Shown: positions 42,934 through 53,036 of the stretch, piece by piece
Position numbering within the stretch: position 1 is the first letter of the stretch
How the letters are laid out: each line of letters begins with the position of its first letter
Made by a program: the position numbers and the translations under genes
Notes under the pieces: generated by a model
What the model saw: the letters and a program-made list of their open reading frames with translations, nothing else
The model's database searches: none
Told to the model about the DNA's origin: nothing
NCBI RefSeq assembly: GCF_023035875.1
Contig: NZ_CP075379.1
Span: 863,760 to 927,759, forward strand
DNA from: Borrelia puertoricensis
Lineage (GTDB): Bacteria; Spirochaetota; Spirochaetia; Borreliales; Borreliaceae
Reading direction: 5' to 3'
Length of the DNA: 64,000 nucleotides

Positions 42934-45900
42934 TATTATTTTTGGTAAGTATTTTTAATTGTTTTATCTTGTTTGCTCAAGATGTTAATGATAAGAAAAG
43001 TTTAAAAGATAAGAAAAATCTAACTTTAATGCAAAAAGCTAATTTGAAAGAACTTGAACTTTCTAGTGATGAAGATTTGAAAAAATGGGCATTAAGAGAA
43101 GGTATTGAGGAGAAGGATGTTTCTAAGATAAAGTCATTACTTTTGGAAAAATTTGGTATATCTCCTGAACTTTTTTCAAAAGATAGTAAAGATGTAGGCA
43201 GATATAAAATAATCATTGAAAGTACAGATAATCTTGAAAATTTTACTTATGAGATTACTGGGGATGAAACTATCATATTTAAAGGAAAAGTAAATCTTAT
43301 TATTGAAGACATTAAAGATAATAAAAAGCATAACATTAAGGGTGATAAAATTATTTTTAATAAAAATTCCAAGAAGCTTTTTTCTAGTGGAAATGTTGAA
43401 TATAAATTTGATTTAAGTACTGATGAGAAGTTGTATTTTTATGGTGGTGAATTATTTATTGATTTTGATTCTCAGAATTTTCTTCTCAAAAATGGAATTG
43501 TTCAAAAGAAAATGAATAAAAATTTAATTGATCATATTGTTTCATTTGGGGGCAAAGTTTTAAGGAAATTGGATAATGATTCAAACATATTAGAAGAGGC
43601 TTTTATTACAACTAGTAAGGTTCCAGAACCTTATTATTCTATTCGGGCCTCTAAGATATGGATTTTGCCATCTGGGGATCTTGGTGTTTTAAAGGCTGTG
43701 TTTTATATAGGAAGAGTACCTATATTCTATATTCCATTTTTTTTTAAACCAGGTGATAGTTTGTTTTTTAATCCGTCTTTAGGATATTCTTCAAGAAAAG
43801 GTCTTACTCTTTTTAATACTGTATATTTACTGGGGAAAAAATCTGCTAATATTGATGAAGTTTCTTTTTTAGATTTTGATTTTCATTCAGTATACAATTC
43901 AGATAAAAAATCTTATATTAGAAATGGTTATTTAACTTATTTCTTTGCAGAAGATATTGTCTCTAAAGTTAATCAAGACCATGTTAAATTGATTTTTGAT
44001 ATTTATTCTAATTTGGGGTTTTATTCAGGTATTGATTTTGATTTAGGTGATACTTTAGATCTTTTTAAAACTTTTGAAGGTAGTTTTGGTATAGGCTTGA
44101 CAAGAACTCTATATGATCATAATTTCTCAGGTGACTATCGTCCTTTTTCGGGTAATAGTATCAATTACTCCCTTTTTAGTTTTGATAATATAAATAAGGG
44201 TGACATATTTGGATTTGAGGTTCCCTTTAGGTATTTGCTTAAATCTAAGTCTGAATTTTTAGTCAGTGATGCGCTTTTTTCATTGATTTTTGAGCATTAT
44301 TCAGATCCTTATGTGATGATTGACTTTAAAGATAGATTAGAGAGCGCAACATTTTTTTCCATTTTAAGTCCTCTAAAAGATTCATCAGAGACAGAAAAGA
44401 TGATAAGTGGATTCGATTGGAATTTATCTTCTTTTTATAATCGAACTTTTTATGATAATACCCTTATTGATTATAGATTAAATAATCTTGGATTTACTTT
44501 TAAATTGGCAAGTTATGAGAATATTTTTGGTAAAAATCCTAAGAGTTTTAACGATCCAACTAGGAAATGGTTTTATTTAGAGAGAGTTTATCTGCCTTAT
44601 ATCGATTTAAATTTTCAGAAAGAGCTTTATAATAACGGTTGGACTTCTTTTTCTAATTCTAAGGGTAAAGAAATAATTATGGTACCCAAGGTCAAAAATG
44701 TTGGAGATGATGTTGAGGATGACAAAGATAAAAGTAATGCAAAGAAACTTGTGGAAAAAAAAGATTTAACCAAAGATGTTTATTTATCCCCCAAACCAAT
44801 TGTTTCTGATAATCTGAGTAAACAAGATTCTTTTTATATAAGATTGGGAATGAATCCTTATTTTAAAAATAATATATTTTTTGATGATTCTAAATTTAAA
44901 TCTCCCCAGGAGTTTAAATATGATGTGAAGACCTATTTGTTTGAGATTAAAAATAAAATAGATTTGAAATTTCATGCTGATTTTTATAATCGGCTTGTTA
45001 CTTTTGAAGATGTTTTGTATCTTAGTACTACTGAGTATAATCCTTTAGACAAAGATTATAATTTAGTCGATAAAGATAAGAAGGGCGAACATTCACTTAT
45101 TAATAAAGTTAATTTAAATTTATTGCCTTTTATGCTGTATCCTGCTTTTTCTCGTAGTAGTATTAAGTTTGAGAACAAAATTACTCTTTATTCATTTGAT
45201 AAAAAATATGATAAAGATTCTAAGATGTTGGATGGCAAGAACAATACCATTTTTTTAAAAAGTCCTGAGACTTTGCATCAAGAATTGAATTTTGGCTTGA
45301 TTTATGACTATAGATTTTTTACTACTAGTCTTTCAGGTGTGCTGAAAAATACTTTTGAAAGTATATATGCTTCTTCTGAGCTCAAGTTTGCTATGGAATT
45401 TCCTTATTTGTTACAAGAAGTAGGTATTGGAATTAAATATGATAAAAAATTTAAGAAAGACGAGAAAAAGTCTGTTTTTAAAAATACTTCTGTTAATTTA
45501 AAACCTTTAAAACCCATTTCTCCTTATAAAAATTTAGAAATGCATCCTGCTTTATATTATAAGATAGAGCCAAGATATTTAGATTATTTAAAGCTTATCT
45601 TTCTTGTTGCTTATGATCCTTTGATTAATGGGTTATCTGAACTTTCGTTTAAGTTTAATGTTTATGATTTTCTATTTGAATTTGCTATGAAAAATGATTT
45701 TGAGTATAAGTATGATAAATTGATTGGCGATTTTGCAAAGGTAGGGTCTACAACTAATCTTATTCCCTATTCTTTAAGTTTTCAGTATAAAAAAGATTTA
45801 TATGATTTTAAGTTTTTTGATGAAAAACTTAAAATTGGACTGGGAACAGATGTTGGATGGAAAATGAATTTGCAAAAATTTGTTGATAATGAATTTTGGT

Positions 45901-46331
45901 TTGAGTTTACTTTTAAGTTTAGGTATACCAAGTTTTTTGAGTTGAATCTTTCAACTCGTTCTATTAATACTAAAACTTTTAGATATTTTGGAGGATATAT
46001 GGAACAGGCTGAGTTTGAAACGGTTAATTTGTTTGCGGATCTGTTTCAGTCATTTAATTTCTTTAATATTCAGGATAGAAAGAAATCATTATTTAAAATC
46101 AAGAAAATTAGTACGAGCTTTAAATTTAATTTTTATGATTGGCAATTTGTCGGAGAGTATAGTTTAAGTCCAGATATTTTAAAGGATAATAGCGATAGGT
46201 ATTCTTCTATTTGGAGAAATAATTTTTCAATTTATATTTCTTGGAATTTCTTTGAACCTGTTAAATCATCGTTGGAAAGTAATGCAAGTACTAAGTATGA
46301 ACTTTTAATTAACCGTAAATCTAAGAAATAA
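42888..46331 (+). CDS. LptD-like outer-membrane assembly protein
   Basis: 1147 residues. A signal peptide (about 12-30, ending near ILFAQD) is followed by a helical linker and an OstA/LptA-like jellyroll (about 105-215; TIIFKGKVNL, NIKGDKIIFNKNSKKLFSSGNVEY). A long region rich in aromatic beta-strands follows, as in the LptD barrel. It begins inside the end of uvrA and no better start exists. With the two Lpt permeases at the window start this suggests a complete envelope-bridging lipid exporter, although Borrelia lacks LPS. The substrate may be another lipid; this is an inference. Confidence 0.8.
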   Translation: MQEFLYGNVFKRSFVILFLVSIFNCFILFAQDVNDKKSLKDKKNLTLMQKANLKELELSSDEDLKKWALREGIEEKDVSKIKSLLLEKFGISPELFSKDSKDVGRYKIIIESTDNLENFTYEITGDETIIFKGKVNLIIEDIKDNKKHNIKGDKIIFNKNSKKLFSSGNVEYKFDLSTDEKLYFYGGELFIDFDSQNFLLKNGIVQKKMNKNLIDHIVSFGGKVLRKLDNDSNILEEAFITTSKVPEPYYSIRASKIWILPSGDLGVLKAVFYIGRVPIFYIPFFFKPGDSLFFNPSLGYSSRKGLTLFNTVYLLGKKSANIDEVSFLDFDFHSVYNSDKKSYIRNGYLTYFFAEDIVSKVNQDHVKLIFDIYSNLGFYSGIDFDLGDTLDLFKTFEGSFGIGLTRTLYDHNFSGDYRPFSGNSINYSLFSFDNINKGDIFGFEVPFRYLLKSKSEFLVSDALFSLIFEHYSDPYVMIDFKDRLESATFFSILSPLKDSSETEKMISGFDWNLSSFYNRTFYDNTLIDYRLNNLGFTFKLASYENIFGKNPKSFNDPTRKWFYLERVYLPYIDLNFQKELYNNGWTSFSNSKGKEIIMVPKVKNVGDDVEDDKDKSNAKKLVEKKDLTKDVYLSPKPIVSDNLSKQDSFYIRLGMNPYFKNNIFFDDSKFKSPQEFKYDVKTYLFEIKNKIDLKFHADFYNRLVTFEDVLYLSTTEYNPLDKDYNLVDKDKKGEHSLINKVNLNLLPFMLYPAFSRSSIKFENKITLYSFDKKYDKDSKMLDGKNNTIFLKSPETLHQELNFGLIYDYRFFTTSLSGVLKNTFESIYASSELKFAMEFPYLLQEVGIGIKYDKKFKKDEKKSVFKNTSVNLKPLKPISPYKNLEMHPALYYKIEPRYLDYLKLIFLVAYDPLINGLSELSFKFNVYDFLFEFAMKNDFEYKYDKLIGDFAKVGSTTNLIPYSLSFQYKKDLYDFKFFDEKLKIGLGTDVGWKMNLQKFVDNEFWFEFTFKFRYTKFFELNLSTRSINTKTFRYFGGYMEQAEFETVNLFADLFQSFNFFNIQDRKKSLFKIKKISTSFKFNFYDWQFVGEYSLSPDILKDNSDRYSSIWRNNFSIYISWNFFEPVKSSLESNASTKYELLINRKSKK

Positions 46332-46386
46332 ATAGTATTAGCTGATTATCTATTTAAAATAATGATTTTTATAGGTTTGAACTTTT

Positions 46387-46788
46387 TTACATTTTTGGGA
46401 TTTTTGATATTACAATATCAATGATTTGGTTTGGATTAATGTTAGTTTTTGTTATACTCAATTTTAAAGTAGCTGGATATTTGATTTTGTTAAATATATG
46501 CTTTTGTATTTTTGAGTTATTGATTTGTATTTTTGAGTTATTGATTGAGATCTTAGTGTTTTGCTCAGGTTTCCCTAATAAATAAATTTTAAATGATTGA
46601 GAAGTTCTTGGTCCAATTAATAGTTCTTTGTATTTATTTTTATAAATTTTGAGTTTATTTATTAGTTTAGTATCATTTTTTGTTGTAACAATGTTTTTGG
46701 AGTTTAAATTTGTATGTTGCCAGTTTATTTTTACGATTTCTTCACTTGTATTTGTACACTCAATATAAATATTCGTCTGATACCTCAA
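46387..46788 (-). CDS. hypothetical protein, possibly 5'-truncated
   Basis: 133 residues from a TTG start with no convincing ribosome binding site. The frame stays open upstream to a TAA at 46843-46845 without any ATG or GTG. The N-terminus looks like mid-protein sequence (TNIYIECTNTSEE), so the original start, and perhaps a signal peptide, may have been lost. It contains an exact tandem 21-base repeat (INNSKIQ twice). It is not recognised as any family; the beta-strand pattern might suit an exported protein. It converges on the LptD-like gene. Confidence 0.45.
   Translation of the reverse strand: MRYQTNIYIECTNTSEEIVKINWQHTNLNSKNIVTTKNDTKLINKLKIYKNKYKELLIGPRTSQSFKIYLLGKPEQNTKISINNSKIQINNSKIQKHIFNKIKYPATLKLSITKTNINPNQIIDIVISKIPKM
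46504..46545. repeat. exact 21-bp tandem duplication, two copies
   Basis: Bases 46504-46524 and 46525-46545 are identical and in frame (21 bases, seven residues each) within the hypothetical - strand gene. This is a typical slippage site where length could vary between strains. Confidence 0.8.
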
Positions 46789-46954
46789 TAGTGTCTCTAC
46801 ACTGATATATTGGGCATTGGATTTTATTATCTTAAAACTTGTTTATATTCTTGTTTTAACCTTATTGTAGTACAGGAGATTATGATCGGTATGATTATGC
46901 ATATTTTAAAAATATTTTGTGTTTGCATGTGTTTTGCTTTGTATAAATATTATT

Positions 46955-47545
46955 TCACTTTTTATGGAAGCCAAGATCCGCAATATTATTGTCCCCTGAT
47001 ATTAATAGTATTGTTCCTCCTTTTTCTTCAAAAGTATGTCTTAATTTGGTCACATTTTGAATTAATTTGATGGTATTTTTGTTTAAGTTTTTATTGTAAA
47101 ATCCTTTAGACCAATAATCAATTACTAGCTTGCTATCTCCAAATATGTTCTTTGTGTTTTCTTGTAATGCTATTTTGAGTGCAATATAGAGTCCTAAAAG
47201 TTCGCCATAATTGTTGCTAATTCCATCAAAATCTTTAACGTAGTAATTATTATAATCATTAATTAGACTTTGATCTATTACTTTGTTTAGTATGGATACT
47301 CTTTTTTCATTAACAACTCTAATTTCTACTCCTTTGCCTCTTCCAGTTCCAGAGTCAAAGTATATTCCTGCTGGGTAGATATCGCTCTTTCCATCTCTTG
47401 AGAGCCAATTTTTTGCTTCTTCTTTTGTTTTGAAGCTCTTTATTTTATTTTTTTGTCCTATAATTTTGTTTTTGCATTCTTCCCAAGATGTAAAGATCAT
47501 TTTTTCATTTTTGTCGTTTAATATGCATGCGTAGTATTTTTTCAT
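46955..47545 (-). CDS. ribonuclease HI with viroplasmin-like N-terminal domain
   Basis: 196 residues. The first 50 residues (YYACILNDKNEKMIFTSWEEC...SFKTKEEAKNWL) match the viroplasmin/caulimovirus RNA-binding domain that precedes eukaryote-like RNase H1. The RNase H core follows with its acidic residues in order: Asp in IYFDSGTG, Glu in NNYGELLGLYIAL, Asp in IFGDSKLVIDYW, and Asp in SGDNNIADLGFHK. It degrades RNA in RNA-DNA hybrids. It lies seven bases downstream of the NlpC/P60-like gene in the same orientation. Confidence 0.85.
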   Translation of the reverse strand: MKKYYACILNDKNEKMIFTSWEECKNKIIGQKNKIKSFKTKEEAKNWLSRDGKSDIYPAGIYFDSGTGRGKGVEIRVVNEKRVSILNKVIDQSLINDYNNYYVKDFDGISNNYGELLGLYIALKIALQENTKNIFGDSKLVIDYWSKGFYNKNLNKNTIKLIQNVTKLRHTFEEKGGTILLISGDNNIADLGFHKK

Positions 47546-47551
47546 GTTGAA

Positions 47552-49153
47552 TTAACTCCCTAAGCACCAAGAATTAATTATATTGCAAGATCTGCCAAAC
47601 CTTTTTTCTTTTGAACTTTTTATTTCTATTAAATCTTTTATTTCTCTATTGTATCCAATAAATTTTTCTCTAAGAGTTGGTTTGATAACTCTTTTTGGTA
47701 ACATACTAGGAAATATTCCTGATATTGTGTATGACATATAAAAATCGTAAGCAGCTGCGTTTATCTCCCCAGGAGTTACTATACCAGATACTTCATAATT
47801 TCTTGAGACATCAAGACCAGCTATTCTGTATGTTCTGTCAACTACTAATGAGCAATAAGTTTTATGGTGGATCTCTTCAAGATTAATTGAGTCAGTCCAC
47901 ATATTAGAAGATAACAGGGGCACCATATATCCAAAATTATTGTCAACATATCTGTTTTTAGCAAAATTTATTGCTTTTTGGATAGTTCTTTTATCTGTTA
48001 TGGGTGAGAATATTTTTAGTATCCTTGATTGTATATAAGTTGTGAGTTTTTCATAGCCTGAACCTTGAACAGATGCTGTGTCAAATTTGATTTGATTGCT
48101 TGTGATTACTGATTTTATATCGAAGCTGTCTTCTCCTTTAAATACAATTTTTTTTGTATTGTCATACTTATCAGCGTCAAATATTCCTGTGTGTTGCCAA
48201 AAGTAGAAAAAATCAGTCCAATCTATTTTTGGTTTTATTAGCAGTATGTCTCCATTTGATAAAATGGATCTTAGTTTTTGCGGTGTTATTTCTATTCCTG
48301 TTTCTGGATCTATGATATTAGGGATTAAGTTATAATTATTTGTTGAGTTTAATTTTTGTTGTGAGTTTGTTGAATAATATGAATTGTTGTATTCATCAGC
48401 AATTGTTTGTTTTTGCAGTATTTCTGTTATTTTGTTATTTTCAATTTGTAAATGAAGCATGAATCTCTTGAAGTATTGTTTGTCATTAATTTTTAATAGT
48501 TGATTTGCTATTATGTGAGGAGATATGTATTCTATTCCATTTATTATATCTTTATTGACAGCATAATTGGTTATGCTGTCTTGAGGGAAAAAAGAGTTAG
48601 TGTTTTCAATGGGTATATATCCCATATTTTTTTCGTGAAATATTTGTTCTAATGATGCTAAAATTTCCTTGTCTAAATACATTTGTGCTTCTGTTAGCTC
48701 TGTAAACTTTTTATTAAGTGAGTTTAGTTTAATTTCGTCAGATTTTTCTCTAAAGCTTGTATCAACTTTAATGATTAAATATCCATTTATATTGCTTTGT
48801 TCAATAAATTTTTTCCATTCTTGTGAATTATTTAGATGTCTTTGATAGGCCAGTAGATAGTTTTGTATTTCTTCTATTTTTTGGGGACTTATTTTTAAAT
48901 CTATTGCTAATGTTTTTAATAAATTGGGAGATTTTGTATGCTCTAATAATGTACTTATTAGATGTGATGGTATGTGATATGTAGTATATGTCATATTAGT
49001 TACGAGGGCATGATTAGGTGGATAGTTATGGGTTAACAGGATAGTATTTGAACCATAATTTTTTTGATCATTTTTGCTAAATAAAGAACACGAACATATT
49101 AGGTAGAGATTTATTAAAGTGAATATATATATAATATATGTAAGATTTTGCAT
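47552..49153 (-). CDS. lipoprotein with permuted NlpC/P60 (YiiX-like) peptidase domain
   Basis: 533 residues. The hydrophobic start ends in Cys20/Cys22 (LICSC), so it is probably a lipoprotein. The N-terminal 280 residues are helical and unrecognised. The C-terminal part has the permuted papain-like pattern: SNGDILLIKP, then HTGIFDADK (His) and later YCSLVVDRTYRIAG (Cys). This fits YaeF/YiiX-type amidases that act on peptidoglycan or lipids. The catalytic assignment is by motif only. It may be co-transcribed with the RNase HI gene downstream. Confidence 0.6.
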   Translation of the reverse strand: MQNLTYIIYIFTLINLYLICSCSLFSKNDQKNYGSNTILLTHNYPPNHALVTNMTYTTYHIPSHLISTLLEHTKSPNLLKTLAIDLKISPQKIEEIQNYLLAYQRHLNNSQEWKKFIEQSNINGYLIIKVDTSFREKSDEIKLNSLNKKFTELTEAQMYLDKEILASLEQIFHEKNMGYIPIENTNSFFPQDSITNYAVNKDIINGIEYISPHIIANQLLKINDKQYFKRFMLHLQIENNKITEILQKQTIADEYNNSYYSTNSQQKLNSTNNYNLIPNIIDPETGIEITPQKLRSILSNGDILLIKPKIDWTDFFYFWQHTGIFDADKYDNTKKIVFKGEDSFDIKSVITSNQIKFDTASVQGSGYEKLTTYIQSRILKIFSPITDKRTIQKAINFAKNRYVDNNFGYMVPLLSSNMWTDSINLEEIHHKTYCSLVVDRTYRIAGLDVSRNYEVSGIVTPGEINAAAYDFYMSYTISGIFPSMLPKRVIKPTLREKFIGYNREIKDLIEIKSSKEKRFGRSCNIINSWCLGS

Positions 49154-49308
49154 ATCAATATTTTATCATATTTATTTAGGTATTAAACTTGTTTGTTTTT
49201 TATAGGTTTTAATTATGTTGATTTTTTATCATTTAAGTTTTAATATATTAATTAAGTATAATAAATTAAAAATTTTTAAACTTTTTTATAAAAATAGAGG
49301 TTTTTGTT

Positions 49309-50538
49309 ATGCAGTATTTAAAACCAATAAATGTATTCTCAGAAATAGGTCGTTTAAAGAAAGTGTTGCTACATAGGCCAGGAGAAGAATTAGAAAATCT
49401 GACTCCTTCAATAATGCAAAGGTTATTGTTTGATGATATTCCTTATCTTGAAGTGGCAAGGCAAGAACACGATGCCTTTGCGGATATTTTAAGAAATAAT
49501 GGAGTTGAAGTTGTCTATATTGAGGATTTAATTAGTGAAACTATTTCTCAGTGTGATAGTGTCAAAGAGCAATTTATATCACAATTTATTCTTGAAGCAG
49601 GGATCAGAACTGAGAATAAGACGCAAGCTTTGAAGAATTATTTTTATAATATGTCTGTTAATGACATGATTTCAAAAATGATAGCTGGGGTTACAAGGGA
49701 TGATCTTAAAAATTATAAATCTGATTCTCTAAACTCTTTAGTAAACAGTGAATATCCTTTAATTATTGATCCTATGCCTAATATACTCTTTACGAGAGAT
49801 CCTTTTGCGAGTATTGGTCATGGTGTAACAATAAATAGGATGCAAACTAGGGCTAGACGTAGGGAAACAATATTTGCAGAGTATATTTTTAAATATCATC
49901 CTATTTATAGAGACAATGTTCCTATATGGTATACTAGAGATGAAGATACTACGTTAGAAGGTGGAGATGAGTTAGTTCTAAGTCGTGATGTTTTGGCTAT
50001 TGGTATTTCTGAGAGAACCGAATCTGAATCTGTTGAAAAAGTAGCCCGCAAACTTTTTCAACAAAAAACATCTTTTAGTACTATTTTAGCTTTTCAAATC
50101 CCGCAAAGTAGGGCTTATATGCATCTAGATACGGTTTTTACTCAAATAGATCATACTACTTTTACAAGTTTTACTAGTGAGGATATGAAATTTACCATTT
50201 ATGCTTTGACTTATGATTTGGGTTCTGGCAGTATTAAAGTTAAGAGTGAAAAGGCGAGATTGGAGGATATTTTAGGCTTCTATCTTGGAAGTAAAGTTAA
50301 TATGATAAAGTGTGCTGGAGGGGATTTAATTCATGGAGCAAGGGAACAGTGGAATGATGGTGCTAACACTTTAGCAATAGCACCTGGAGAAGTAATAGTT
50401 TATTCTAGGAATCATGTAACTAATAAATTGCTTGAGGAATTTGGGATTAAAGTTTATAAAATGCCTTCTAGTGAGCTTTCACGAGGAAGAGGAGGCCCTA
50501 GATGTATGTCTATGCCTTTAATAAGGGAAGATATTTAG
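49309..50538 (+). CDS. arcA: arginine deiminase
   Basis: 409 residues. Converts arginine to citrulline and ammonia. The substrate-binding stretch [12 protein letters not shown], the Glu/His region LEGGDEL, and the catalytic Cys near the end ([12 protein letters not shown]) are intact. An AGAGG-like ribosome binding site stands upstream, and a TATAAT at 49257-49262 may be its -10 box, although no good -35 is seen. First gene of the arcA-arcB-transporter-arcC cluster. Confidence 0.96.
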   Translation: MQYLKPINVFSEIGRLKKVLLHRPGEELENLTPSIMQRLLFDDIPYLEVARQEHDAFADILRNNGVEVVYIEDLISETISQCDSVKEQFISQFILEAGIRTENKTQALKNYFYNMSVNDMISKMIAGVTRDDLKNYKSDSLNSLVNSEYPLIIDPMPNILFTRDPFASIGHGVTINRMQTRARRRETIFAEYIFKYHPIYRDNVPIWYTRDEDTTLEGGDELVLSRDVLAIGISERTESESVEKVARKLFQQKTSFSTILAFQIPQSRAYMHLDTVFTQIDHTTFTSFTSEDMKFTIYALTYDLGSGSIKVKSEKARLEDILGFYLGSKVNMIKCAGGDLIHGAREQWNDGANTLAIAPGEVIVYSRNHVTNKLLEEFGIKVYKMPSSELSRGRGGPRCMSMPLIREDI

Positions 50539-50557
50539 TTTAAAGGAGGAGATATTT

Positions 50558-51553
50558 ATGTATGATTTACGAGACGATTTACGAAGGAGAAGTTTTTTAA
50601 GACTTTTAGATTTTACTCAAAAAGATTTGAGATATTTACTTGATTTGTCTCATAGTTTGAAGAAATCTAAGTATGCAAGATTTGAAGAACAAAAACTTAA
50701 AGGAAAAAATATAGCTATAATTTTTGAGAAGGACTCAACAAGAACAAGATGTGCATTTGAGGTTGCTGCTTATGATCAAGGAGCCCATGTTACTTATTTG
50801 GGGCCAACCGGTAGTCAGATAGGTAAAAAGGAGTCAATAGCTGATACCGCAAGAGTATTAGGAAGAATGTATGATGCTATTGAATTTAGAGGGTTTTCTC
50901 AAAAAGCAGTTGAGGATTTAGCTAAGTATGCTAGTGTTCCGGTTTATAATGGATTAACAGATGTTGCCCATCCAACACAAGTACTTGCTGATTTTATGAC
51001 TATCGAAGAACATAAGGGATGTTTGAAAAATTTGAAGATGGTCTTTTGTGGCGATGGTAGAAATAATGTTGCTAATTCTTTAATGGAAGGGTGTGCTATT
51101 ATGGGAATGGATTTTAGAATATTTGCGCCAAGAGAACTTTTTCCAGATCCAGAATTGGTAAGCAAGACAAGATTGATAGCTGCTGAGAGTGGAGGTAATA
51201 TTACTATTTCTAGTTCTCTTGAGGAAGCAGTGAAGGATGCTGATATTGTTTATACTGATGTTTGGGTGTCTATGGGTGAGACTAATTGGAATGAAAGAAT
51301 TAAATTGTTAAGACCATATCAAGTTAATAGTGAGCTTATGAAATTGGCAAAGGAAGATGCGATATTTATGCATTGTTTACCGGCTTTTCATGATTTAAAT
51401 ACGGTGATTGGTAATGAAATATTTGATAAATATGGGCTTGAAGGTATTGAGGTTACACATGATGTTTTTGAAAGTGGTCAATCTGTTGTGTTTGATGAGG
51501 CTGAGAATAGATTGCATACTATTAAGGCTGTAATGGTTGGAACTTTGGGATAA
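50558..51553 (+). CDS. arcB: ornithine carbamoyltransferase, catabolic
   Basis: 331 residues. It has the carbamoyl-phosphate motif STRTRCAFE, the HPTQ motif (AHPTQVLAD) and the ornithine-binding HCLPAFHD. In this cluster it works in the catabolic direction, making carbamoyl phosphate and ornithine from citrulline. It begins 20 bases after arcA behind a strong AAAGGAGGAG ribosome binding site, so it is co-transcribed. Confidence 0.96.
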   Translation: MYDLRDDLRRRSFLRLLDFTQKDLRYLLDLSHSLKKSKYARFEEQKLKGKNIAIIFEKDSTRTRCAFEVAAYDQGAHVTYLGPTGSQIGKKESIADTARVLGRMYDAIEFRGFSQKAVEDLAKYASVPVYNGLTDVAHPTQVLADFMTIEEHKGCLKNLKMVFCGDGRNNVANSLMEGCAIMGMDFRIFAPRELFPDPELVSKTRLIAAESGGNITISSSLEEAVKDADIVYTDVWVSMGETNWNERIKLLRPYQVNSELMKLAKEDAIFMHCLPAFHDLNTVIGNEIFDKYGLEGIEVTHDVFESGQSVVFDEAENRLHTIKAVMVGTLG

Positions 51554-51603
51554 TTAGTTATAAATTTAAATTAGGAAAATGTAAATTTATTAGGAGAGAT
51601 AAG

Positions 51604-53019
51604 ATGGTTAAGAAGAATAAAATGCCAAGTAGTTTTACTATAGTATTTTCTTTAATAGTGTTTATGACTATATTAACTTATATAGTGCCTGCTGGTAAAT
51701 TTTCTGAGGAAACAAGAGAAGTTAATGGAAAATTACAAGAAGTTGTTGTGGCGGGGACTTATCATACAGTAGAAAGAGTTTCTCGGGGATTTTTGGATGG
51801 TATTTTTACTATTTTAACAGCAATGGCTAAAGGCATGGAGCATGCTGTTGAAGTTATTGTATTTGTTTTGATTGTTGGTGGAGCTTATGGAGTGATTTTA
51901 GGAACCGGTGCGGTTGATGCAGGGATAGCTGCAGCAATTAAAAAAATGGGAAATAAGGATAAACTTTTGATACCATTTATGATGTTTATTTTTTCCATAG
52001 GAGGGACTACAACAGGTATGTATGAAGAGACACTTCCATTTTATCTTATTATGATTCCATTAGTAATAGCTTTGGGCTATGATAATATTGTAGCTGTTGC
52101 AATTATTGGATTGGGAGCTGGTGTTGGAACCATGGCATCTACTATTAATCCATTTGCTACAGGTATAGCATCAGCAATAGCTGGTATTGAAATAAAGGAT
52201 GGTTTTTATTTTCGTATTATTTTGTATATAGTTTCTGTGTCTGTAGCTATAGTGTATGTGTTGCTATATGCGATTAGGATAAAGAATGATCCTAAGAGGT
52301 CTATTGTGTATGAACAAAGGGAAGGTCATTATAATCTATTTGTTAAAAGTAAGATGGGTGATAAGGAAAATGTCATGCCTGAATTTACAAATAGACGAAA
52401 GATAGTATTGGTATTATATGGGGTGATGATTGTATTTTTAATATATAGTATTTTGGAGCTTGGTTGGTGGATGCAAGAGATGACGATGTTATATCTTGGT
52501 ACAGCAATTTTATCAGCATTTATATGTAAAATGAGCGAATTAAAGATGTGGGAAACGTTTGTAGAGGGAGCTAAAGATATGATGACAGCAGCTCTTATTA
52601 TAGGCATGGCTCGAGGAGTGATGATAATAGCTGATGAGGGAATGATTACGGGAACTATATTAAATGCAGCATCAGAATTTTTATATGGGGTACCTAAAGG
52701 TCTATTTATAGTGTTAAACGAACTTGTACAGATGTGTATAGGGTTTATTGTGCCTTCATCATCAGGACATGCAAGTTTAACAATGTCAATGATGGCGCCA
52801 TTGGCTGATTTTTTAGACATGCCAAGGTCATCAGTTGTGTTGGGTATGCAAACAGCATCAGGTCTAGTTAATTTATTAACCCCAACAAGTGGAGTTATAA
52901 TGGCTGTATTGGGTATAGCAAAGATTAGTTATGGTAGTTGGTTTAAATTTGTAATGCCAATATTTGTGATTGAATTTGTAATATGTATTTTAGTGATAAT
53001 GGCAAATGTATATTTGTAA
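51604..53019 (+). CDS. arcD: YfcC-family permease, probable arginine/ornithine antiporter
   Basis: 471 residues with about 12 membrane segments. The family is the YfcC/C4-dicarboxylate (DcuC-like) permease family: AGKF near the start, GTTTGMYEETLPFY in the middle, FIVPSSSGHASLTM later. Its place between arcB and arcC makes arginine import with ornithine export the likely function, as reported for similar genes of other arc clusters. The sequence itself does not prove the substrate, so the symbol is by context. Confidence 0.82.
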   Translation: MVKKNKMPSSFTIVFSLIVFMTILTYIVPAGKFSEETREVNGKLQEVVVAGTYHTVERVSRGFLDGIFTILTAMAKGMEHAVEVIVFVLIVGGAYGVILGTGAVDAGIAAAIKKMGNKDKLLIPFMMFIFSIGGTTTGMYEETLPFYLIMIPLVIALGYDNIVAVAIIGLGAGVGTMASTINPFATGIASAIAGIEIKDGFYFRIILYIVSVSVAIVYVLLYAIRIKNDPKRSIVYEQREGHYNLFVKSKMGDKENVMPEFTNRRKIVLVLYGVMIVFLIYSILELGWWMQEMTMLYLGTAILSAFICKMSELKMWETFVEGAKDMMTAALIIGMARGVMIIADEGMITGTILNAASEFLYGVPKGLFIVLNELVQMCIGFIVPSSSGHASLTMSMMAPLADFLDMPRSSVVLGMQTASGLVNLLTPTSGVIMAVLGIAKISYGSWFKFVMPIFVIEFVICILVIMANVYL

Positions 53020-53036
53020 AAAATTAGGGAGTATGT

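Noticed and set aside
46810-47070. + strand 86-codon frame with a hydrophobic start
   Set aside because: It overlaps the well-supported RNase HI gene on the other strand and has no conserved features.
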